In this document: in pieces, positions 58,546-64,000 of the stretch
Position numbering within the stretch: position 1 is the first letter of the stretch
Layout of the letters: the number at the start of each line of letters is the position of its first letter
From: Streptomyces sp. ML-6
GTDB taxonomy: Bacteria > Actinomycetota > Actinomycetes > Streptomycetales > Streptomycetaceae
Length of the DNA: 64,000 nt
Direction: 5' to 3'
Assembly: GCF_030116705.1 (NCBI RefSeq)
Contig: NZ_JAOTIK010000001.1
Span: 2,189,001-2,253,000, forward strand
Notes under the pieces: model-generated
The model's input: only the letters and a program-made list of their open reading frames with translations
Database searches by the model: none
What the model was told of the DNA's origin: nothing
Position numbers and translations under genes: made by a program

Positions 58546-59898
58546 ATGTCCTCGCGCCCTCGCGCCGCGTGGCCCCTGGTCGCCGTGTTCACCGCCGGTT
58601 ACCTCGCCGCCTACCTGCTCCCCACCATCGTCGGGCGGCTCTCCGTCCATCTCGGCCTGGGAACGGCCCGGGCCGGGCTGGTGGGCAGTGCCCTGCTGCT
58701 GAGTTCGGCGACCGCGGGGTTCGTCCTGGCGGGCCGGGTCGAGCGGTTCGGTCCGCGCCGGCCGGCCCGGGCCGGACTGGTCCTGGCCGCGGTGGGGTAC
58801 GGCTGCGCCGCCCTGGCCGGTTCCGTGCCGCTGGTGGTCGCGGGGGCGGTGCTCGGCGGCTTCGGCTCCGGGACCGCGACCGCGGTGGCCGCCTCGGGCA
58901 TCGCCGCGCAGCGCGACCCGCACCGGACCTCGTCGCTCGGCCTGCTCAGCGTCTCCGCGACGGCCGGCGCCCTCTACCTGACGATCCCGCACCTCGGCGG
59001 CGGCCACCGGCTGCCGTTCGCCTCGATCGCGCTGGTCGCCCTGCTCGTCTGGCCCGCCACCGCACGGCTCGGCGACGGCGCCGCACGCACCGGTACCGCC
59101 GCCCCGGCCACCGGCCGGCTGCCGCACCGCCGGTCCGGCCTGGTGCTGGCGGGCGGCATGCTCGTCTGGTCCATGGCGCAGAACGCGCTGTGGGGCGTCA
59201 GCGGCCGGATCGGCGTGGGTCAGGCGGGGCTCTCCGAGGTCACCGTCGGCGCGGTGTTCGCCGCCGCCCTCGGCGCGGGGCTGCTCGGGGTGATGGGCGC
59301 CGGGGTGCTGGGCGCCAGGCTCGGCCGGGCCGTGCCGATCGGCCTGGGGACCGTGATCATCGCGGGCTCCATCGTGCTCAGCTCGTCGGCCGAAAGCCTC
59401 GGCTCGTTCGCGACCGGCGAGATCCTCTGGAACACGGTCTACCCCGTGGTCCTGTCGTACCTGATCGGCCTGGCCGCCTCACTGGACGTGCGGGGGCGCT
59501 GGGCGGTCCTCGCGGGCTCCGCCTCGTCCGTCGGCGTGGCCTGCGGGCCGGTCCTGGGCAGCGTGCTGTCCGAGCAGGCCGGGTACCCGGTCATGGGCCT
59601 GGTCCTGGGCGTCGTCACGCTCCTGGTCGCGGCCCCGGTCACGGCCGTGGCGCTGCACACCGGCGGCCGTCCGCTGGTGCCGGGATCGGTGCGGCGCCGG
59701 GGCGGTGCCCCGGCCGCGCTGCTCGCCGTCACCACCGGGGCGGTGCCCGGCGCGGTGCCCAGGCTGGGCGCGCCCGAGCAGGCCGTCACGGAGATCAGCC
59801 CGCCCGCGCTGCGCCGGCGCCCGGCCAGGAACGCGTTCCGGACGGCCGGGCCCGGGGCCGGTCAGTCGAACGCGTACGCCTCGACCTCGGACAGGTAG
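58546..59898 (+). CDS. MFS transporter
   Basis: A 450-residue major-facilitator protein with about 12 membrane segments (AVFTAGYLAAYLLPTIVGRL, then LVGSALLLSSATAGFVLAG). RVERFGPRRPARAG at the TM2-3 loop resembles motif A. The substrate is unknown. ATG 58546 is preceded by AGGAA at 58535. The last 37 bp overlap the convergent deaminase gene, giving a short hydrophilic tail (GQSNAYASTSDR). Confidence 0.83.
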   Translation: MSSRPRAAWPLVAVFTAGYLAAYLLPTIVGRLSVHLGLGTARAGLVGSALLLSSATAGFVLAGRVERFGPRRPARAGLVLAAVGYGCAALAGSVPLVVAGAVLGGFGSGTATAVAASGIAAQRDPHRTSSLGLLSVSATAGALYLTIPHLGGGHRLPFASIALVALLVWPATARLGDGAARTGTAAPATGRLPHRRSGLVLAGGMLVWSMAQNALWGVSGRIGVGQAGLSEVTVGAVFAAALGAGLLGVMGAGVLGARLGRAVPIGLGTVIIAGSIVLSSSAESLGSFATGEILWNTVYPVVLSYLIGLAASLDVRGRWAVLAGSASSVGVACGPVLGSVLSEQAGYPVMGLVLGVVTLLVAAPVTAVALHTGGRPLVPGSVRRRGGAPAALLAVTTGAVPGAVPRLGAPEQAVTEISPPALRRRPARNAFRTAGPGAGQSNAYASTSDR

Positions 59899-60863
59899 CG
59901 CGCCCGGCGCTCCTCGTCGTGGTCGAGGAAGGCCGCCTCGAAGGAGTTGCGGGCCAGGGTGCGCAGCTGCTCGCGGTCCAGGCCGAGCGCCTCGTGGACG
60001 GCCTGGAAGGTGTCCCCGACGTACCCGCCGAAGTAGGCGGGGTCGTCGGAGTTCACCGTGCAGAGCAGCCCGGCGGCCATCATGTCCCGCAGCGGGTGCT
60101 CCTCCAGGGTGTCGACGGCGCGCAGCCGCACGTTGGACAGCGGGCAGAGGGTGAGCGGCACCCGGTCGGCGACCAGCCGCTCCACCAGCTCCGGGTCCTC
60201 CATGCAGCGCAGCCCGTGGTCGATCCGCTCGACGCCGAGGACGTCCAGCGCCTCGCGGATGTACGCGGGCGGGCCCTCCTCACCGGCGTGCGCGACCCGG
60301 CGCAGCCCGAGCGCGGCGGCCGCCTCGTACACCTCGCGGAACTTGGCGGGCGGGTGGCCGACCTCCGCCGAGTCGAGGCCGACCGCGCTGATCCGGTGCA
60401 GGTACGGCTTCGCCTCCTCCAGGGTCTCCAGCGCCGATTCGGCCGACTCGTCGCGCAGGAAGCACATGATCAGCTGGGTGGAGATGCCGTGCTTCTCCTC
60501 GCTGCGGTCCAGCGCCCGGCCGAGCCCCTCGACGACGGTGCGGACCGGGACGCCGCGGGCGGTGTGCGCCTGCGGGTCGAAGAAGATCTCCGCGTGCCGG
60601 ACGCCCTGCGCGGCGGCGCGGGCGAGGTAGGCGTCGGCGAGCTGCTCGAAGTCCTCCTCGGTGCGCAGCACCGCCATCAGCGCGTAGTACAGGTCGAGGA
60701 AGCTCTGCAGGTCCTCGAAGCGGTAGGCGGTGCGCAGTTCCTCGGTGTCGGCGTACGGCAGGCGCACGCCGTTGCGCTCGGCGAGGGCGAAGGCCAGCTC
60801 GGGTTCGAGGGTGCCCTCGATGTGCAGGTGGAGTTCGGCTTTGGGCAGGTGCACGGGTCTCAC
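59862..60863 (-). CDS. Adenosine/adenine deaminase-family protein
   Basis: A 333-residue amidohydrolase deaminating a purine. The metal site is LPKAELHLHIEGTLEP, followed by IFFDPQAHTARGV, VAHAGEEGPP and NSDDPAYFGG, with the helical C-terminus. The FDPQxHTxRG block is, from memory, more typical of adenine deaminase (Aah1-like) than adenosine deaminase, so either substrate is possible. GTG 60863 gives a natural start; a second GTG at 60854 is close. Overlaps the convergent MFS gene by 37 bp. Confidence 0.88.
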   Translation of the reverse strand: MRPVHLPKAELHLHIEGTLEPELAFALAERNGVRLPYADTEELRTAYRFEDLQSFLDLYYALMAVLRTEEDFEQLADAYLARAAAQGVRHAEIFFDPQAHTARGVPVRTVVEGLGRALDRSEEKHGISTQLIMCFLRDESAESALETLEEAKPYLHRISAVGLDSAEVGHPPAKFREVYEAAAALGLRRVAHAGEEGPPAYIREALDVLGVERIDHGLRCMEDPELVERLVADRVPLTLCPLSNVRLRAVDTLEEHPLRDMMAAGLLCTVNSDDPAYFGGYVGDTFQAVHEALGLDREQLRTLARNSFEAAFLDHDEERRARYLSEVEAYAFD

Positions 60864-60903
60864 GCTCGCAGATGGTGGTGCCGGTGTGTTCCGGGGGACA
60901 CCC

Positions 60904-61046
60904 GACAGGTTCTCAGACGTGCCGGGCGGGCACGGAAGGCTCTTCGGCCGTGCCCGGGAGGACACGGAAGGTTCTCTTCAAAGGTTCTTCGCACGTGCCG
61001 GGAGGGCACGGGCGGTTCTCAGACGTGCCGGGAGGGCACGGGGATC
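60904..61046. repeat. Tandem hairpin repeat spanning the rnz 3' end
   Basis: Four degenerate units of about 30 bp, each with GGTTCTC (or close) followed by a GTGCC-GGGA-GGCAC-type hairpin. The last unit (61014-61043) covers the rnz stop codon; the others lie in the gap to the deaminase gene. Confidence 0.8.
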
Positions 61047-61927
61047 CGGTCGAGGTCCCGGGCGACGGTCAGTTCGCCCGCGAACCCCGCGGCGCGGGCC
61101 TGCTCCTCGAAGACGGCCGGATCTCCGTACCGCTGCGAGAAGTGCGTCAGCACGAGGTGCCGCACGCCCGCGTCCCGGGCCGCCCGGGCCGCCTGTCCGG
61201 CGGTCAGATGGCCGTGGTCGGCGGCGAGCCGCTCGTCCTCGTCGAGGAAGGTCGACTCGATGACCAGCAGGTCGCAGCCCTCGGCGAGGACGTGCACGCC
61301 GTCGCAGAGCCTCGTGTCCATGATGAACGCGAAACGCTGGCCCCGCCTGTGCTCGGAGACGTCGTCGAGCGTGACGTCCCCGAGGGCGCCCTCGCGCTGG
61401 ATCCGGCCGACGTCGGGCCCCTTGATGCCGTGCTCGGCGAGCTTCTCCGGCAGCATGCGGCGCCGGTCGGGTTCGACGAGCCGGTAGCCGTACGACTCGA
61501 CGGGGTGCGAGAGCCGGTGGCCGCTGAGCGTGTACGCGTCGGTGGTGGCGAGCACCCCGTCGGCGGCGACCGGGGCCTCGGTCAGCTCGACGGACTCGCG
61601 GTAGGCGGTGGCGTACCGCAGCCGTTCGAAGAAGCGCTGTCCGCTCGCCGGGTAGTGCGCGGTGACCGGGTGCGGGACCTGGTCGAGGTTGATCCGCTGG
61701 ATCACCCCGGCCAGGCCGAGCGAGTGGTCGCCGTGGAAGTGCGTGACGCAGATCCGGTCGATGTCGTGCGCGGCGACCCCGGCCCGCAGCATCTGGCGCT
61801 GGGTGCCCTCGCCGGGGTCGAAGAGGATGCCGTCGCCGTCCCAGCGCAGCAGGTAGCCGTTGTGGTTGCGGTGCCGGGTCGGTACCTGGCTCGCGGTGCC
61901 GAGGACCACGAGTTCGCGTGGGGACAC
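61019..61927 (-). CDS. rnz: Ribonuclease Z (tRNA 3' processing)
   Basis: A 302-residue metallo-beta-lactamase-fold endonuclease that trims tRNA 3' trailers. The Zn motif is [15 protein letters not shown] (HxHxDH), with further ligands in [14 protein letters not shown] and [10 protein letters not shown]. Because several tRNAs in this window lack encoded CCA, this activity is relevant. GTG 61927 starts the natural N-terminus ([20 protein letters not shown]). The last codons are part of a tandem hairpin repeat. Confidence 0.92.
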   Translation of the reverse strand: MSPRELVVLGTASQVPTRHRNHNGYLLRWDGDGILFDPGEGTQRQMLRAGVAAHDIDRICVTHFHGDHSLGLAGVIQRINLDQVPHPVTAHYPASGQRFFERLRYATAYRESVELTEAPVAADGVLATTDAYTLSGHRLSHPVESYGYRLVEPDRRRMLPEKLAEHGIKGPDVGRIQREGALGDVTLDDVSEHRRGQRFAFIMDTRLCDGVHVLAEGCDLLVIESTFLDEDERLAADHGHLTAGQAARAARDAGVRHLVLTHFSQRYGDPAVFEEQARAAGFAGELTVARDLDRIPVPSRHV

Positions 61928-61988
61928 GGTGACGTCGTTCCGTTCCGGTCGATCGGTTCTTCTGATCTTCTGATCCGGACGAAGGACC

Positions 61989-62348
61989 TCAGCCGGGGGG
62001 CCACTGCATTCCGCGGCCGCCCAGGACGTGGGCGTGCGCGTGGAACACGGTCTGGCCCGCGCCGGAGCCGGTGTTGAGGACGATCCGGTAGCCGCTGTCC
62101 ACGATCTTCTCGTCGGCGGCGACCTGCCCGGCCTCGCGCAGCACGTCGGCGGCGACGCCCGGCTCGGCGGCGGCGAGGGAGGCGGCGTCCGGGTGGTGGA
62201 CGCGGGGGATGACGAGCACGTGCGTGGGGGCCTGCGGGTTGATGTCCCGGAAGGCGACGGTGGTCTCGGTCTCCCGGACGATCGTCGCCGGGATCTCACC
62301 CGAGACGATCTTGCAGAACAGGCAGTCGGGCTGCGGTTCTCCCGCCAT
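61989..62348 (-). CDS. HIT-domain nucleotide hydrolase
   Basis: A 119-residue histidine-triad protein. [13 protein letters not shown] binds zinc in related members, and [10 protein letters not shown] and the catalytic [12 protein letters not shown] (HxHxH) are present. Likely hydrolyses adenylated nucleotides (Hint/HinT type). 61 bp before the rnz start on the same strand. Confidence 0.93.
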   Translation of the reverse strand: MAGEPQPDCLFCKIVSGEIPATIVRETETTVAFRDINPQAPTHVLVIPRVHHPDAASLAAAEPGVAADVLREAGQVAADEKIVDSGYRIVLNTGSGAGQTVFHAHAHVLGGRGMQWPPG

Positions 62349-62393
62349 GGGTCGGCTCCTCGGGTAGGTGGTGATCGTTGTACGGCATGGTAT

Positions 62394-62429
62394 CGGGGCG
62401 CCCGCGACGGACCCGTCGCGGGCGCCCCG
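62394..62429 (-). terminator. Strong hairpin between tricorn and HIT genes
   Basis: A perfect 16-17-bp pairing of CGGGGCGCCCGCGACGG with its complement and a 2-4 nt loop, 12 nt beyond the tricorn stop codon. Confidence 0.92.
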
Positions 62430-62440
62430 CACCCGTGCCC

Positions 62441-64000
62441 CTACGCCCCCGGCCGCTGCGGGGCCCGCTTCGCCGGGGTCTGTTCCAGCGCCTCCAGGGC
62501 GATCCGGATCGCCTCGTCCAACTGCGGGTCCCGGCCCGCCGCGTGGTCCTGGGGCGCCATCACGACCTCGACGTCGGGGTCGACGCCGTGGTTCTCCACG
62601 TCCCAGCCGTAACCCTCGAACCAGAAGGCGTACTTGGGCTGGGTGACCGCCGTTCCGTCCACCAGCTCGTAGCGGCTGTCGATGCCGATCACCCCGCCCC
62701 AGGTCCGCGTGCCGACCACCGGGCCGATGCCCAGCGCCTTGATCGCTGCGTTCACGATGTCGCCGTCCGAGCCGGAGAACTCGTTGGCCACGGCCACCAC
62801 CGGACCGCGGGGCGCGTCCAGCGGATAGCTGTACGGCCGCATGTCGCGCGGCACGTCCCAGCCGACGATGCGGCGGGCGAGCTTCTCCACGATGAGCTGC
62901 GAGGTGTGGCCGCCGCTGTTCTCCCGGACGTCCACCACCAGTCCCTCGCGGGCCACTTCGACCCGCAGGTCCCGGTGGAGCTGCGCCCAGCCCGAGCCGA
63001 CCATGTCGGGGATGTGGAGGTAGCCCAGCCGTCCGCCGGAGCGCTCGTGCACATGGGCCCGCCGGTCGGCGACCCACGCGTGGTAGCGCAGCGCCTGCTC
63101 GTCGTCGGTCGGTACGACGACGACGTGGCGCGTCCCGCCGCCGCCGGCCGGCGAGACGGCCAGCTCGACCGGTTTGCCCGCCGAGCCGGTGAGCAGCGGC
63201 CCGGGGCCGGTCACCGGGTCGACCGGCCGGCCGTCGACGGCGCGGATCGTGTCCCCGACGCGCACGGCCACCCCGGGCGCGGCGAGCGGCGAGCGGGCCG
63301 CCGGGTCGGAGGTCTCGGACGGCAGGATCCGGTCGATCCGCCAGGTGCCCTCCTCGGTACGGGAGAGGTCCGCGCCGAGCAGGCCCTGGCGGACCGACTC
63401 GTCGCGCCATCCGCCGGGGGGCCGGACATAGGCATGCGAGGTACCGAGTTCCCCCTGCACCTCCCACAGCAGGTCCATCAGGTCGTCGTGGGTGGCGACC
63501 CGTTCCAGCACCGGGCGGTAGCGGTCCAGGACCCCGTCCCAGTCGATGCCGTTCATGTCGGGGCGCCAGAAGTTGTCCCGCATGATGCGTCCGGCCTCGT
63601 CGTACATCTGGCGCCATTCGGCGGCCGGTTCGAGGATCCGCCGGATGCGGGAGAGGTCGACGGTGACGCCGTCGCCGTCGTGGTCGTCGGCCGGGACCCG
63701 GCTGTCGGACGGTACGACGCGCAGCTTGCCCCGGGTCTGCAGGGCGATCCGCCTGCCGTCGCCGCTGACCGCGAAGTCGCCGACGTCCGAGGCGAGTTCC
63801 TCGCAGCGCAGCTTCTCCAGGTCGTACCGCTCCAGGACCGTCTCGGGCCGCCGGGCGTCGGGGGTGGGGCCGCTCGTGCCGAGCACCCCGGTCACCGGGT
63901 GGTTCAGCCACAGCAGCCCGTCCTTCGCGGCGCGCAGCGTGGAGTAGCTGGCGGCCTCGACGGGCAGCGGGACGATCCGGTCGGCGAGCCCTTCGAGGTC
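62441..64000 (-). CDS. Tricorn protease homologue (5' part outside window)
   Basis: The C-terminal 520 residues of a tricorn-type serine peptidase are in the window; the frame is open to the edge (reading DLEGLADRIVPLPVEAASYS at the boundary). Visible parts are the C1 domain, with the catalytic-His region LGTSHAYVRPPGG, a PDZ domain (VAVRVGDTIRAVDGRPVDPVTG) and the C2 catalytic core with the nucleophile region ANEFSGSDGDIVNAA. The missing N-terminal beta-propellers would bring it to about 1,070 residues. Tricorn degrades peptides released by the proteasome. Confidence 0.92.
   Translation of the reverse strand, partial: DLEGLADRIVPLPVEAASYSTLRAAKDGLLWLNHPVTGVLGTSGPTPDARRPETVLERYDLEKLRCEELASDVGDFAVSGDGRRIALQTRGKLRVVPSDSRVPADDHDGDGVTVDLSRIRRILEPAAEWRQMYDEAGRIMRDNFWRPDMNGIDWDGVLDRYRPVLERVATHDDLMDLLWEVQGELGTSHAYVRPPGGWRDESVRQGLLGADLSRTEEGTWRIDRILPSETSDPAARSPLAAPGVAVRVGDTIRAVDGRPVDPVTGPGPLLTGSAGKPVELAVSPAGGGGTRHVVVVPTDDEQALRYHAWVADRRAHVHERSGGRLGYLHIPDMVGSGWAQLHRDLRVEVAREGLVVDVRENSGGHTSQLIVEKLARRIVGWDVPRDMRPYSYPLDAPRGPVVAVANEFSGSDGDIVNAAIKALGIGPVVGTRTWGGVIGIDSRYELVDGTAVTQPKYAFWFEGYGWDVENHGVDPDVEVVMAPQDHAAGRDPQLDEAIRIALEALEQTPAKRAPQRPGA

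Noticed and set aside
58161..61487. An 1108-codon plus-strand frame spanning three genes
   Set aside because: It runs across the MFS gene in another frame and antisense to the deaminase and rnz genes. Composition is Arg/Gly-rich and no domain is visible.

Overview
The window is high-GC actinobacterial chromosome, almost certainly Streptomyces. Coding regions are GC-rich at third positions, GTG starts are common, and several genes carry a -10-like hexamer only 6-7 nt before the start codon, the pattern of leaderless Streptomyces promoters. From memory, the order ABC pair-hrdA-dnaG-ferredoxin reductase-dgt-cutA-FMN reductase, then ppdK-dusB-glyS-znuABC/zur-uppS-recO-leuA-phoH-ybeY-era, and rnz-HIT-tricorn, is collinear with the S. 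coelicolor core near SCO2463-SCO2549. I could not run an alignment to confirm this.

Layout. 1-1785 is the end of a type I-E CRISPR array: 29 complete repeats plus one cut by the window edge, all at an exact 61-bp period, with no cas gene in view. It is followed by a probable leader, an isolated degenerate repeat (2023-2050), a hypothetical gene, a frameshifted IS3-type transposase remnant (to 3414) and a minus-strand tRNA cluster (Ile2-CAU, Asn, Asn). 4.4-19 kb holds a YtxH protein, an FGGY sugar kinase, a heterodimeric ABC exporter, sigma factor hrdA, dnaG, an FAD reductase, an ArsR-like regulator, dgt, a YdcF/SanA-like protein and cutA. 19-24 kb holds an FMN reductase with a SoxR-box-like dyad and a 1411-residue trypsin-like/STAND NTPase/beta-propeller protein, the most system-like gene here. 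24-31 kb holds a class IV aminotransferase, a secreted protein plus sortase pair, a TauE exporter, an SDR, a VOC protein and a second ArsR-like regulator.

31-50 kb is mostly housekeeping: ppdK with a dyad-rich upstream region, dusB, an MFS pump, glyS, the zinc-uptake set znuABC with zur and two Zur-box-like sites, uppS, recO, a TerB protein, leuA with a leucine-rich attenuator peptide, and an M4 protease with its emfourin inhibitor. 50-64 kb continues with era, a DUF916/WxL-type surface pair sitting inside the phoH-ybeY-CNNM-MmcQ-cda-era block, a cytidine-deaminase-like protein without zinc ligands, a PfkB kinase, an MFS transporter, a purine deaminase, rnz, a HIT protein and a tricorn protease cut by the window end.

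Functional links that can be read directly: Zur and its probable targets are side by side; leuA has a ribosome-sensing leader; the M4 protease and emfourin form an enzyme-inhibitor pair; the secreted protein and the sortase form an enzyme-substrate candidate; the two ABC half-transporters are complementary (a degenerate Walker B in one, a deviant signature motif in the other). Many gene ends carry perfect GC-rich hairpins, and intergenic regions contain numerous short tandem repeats.
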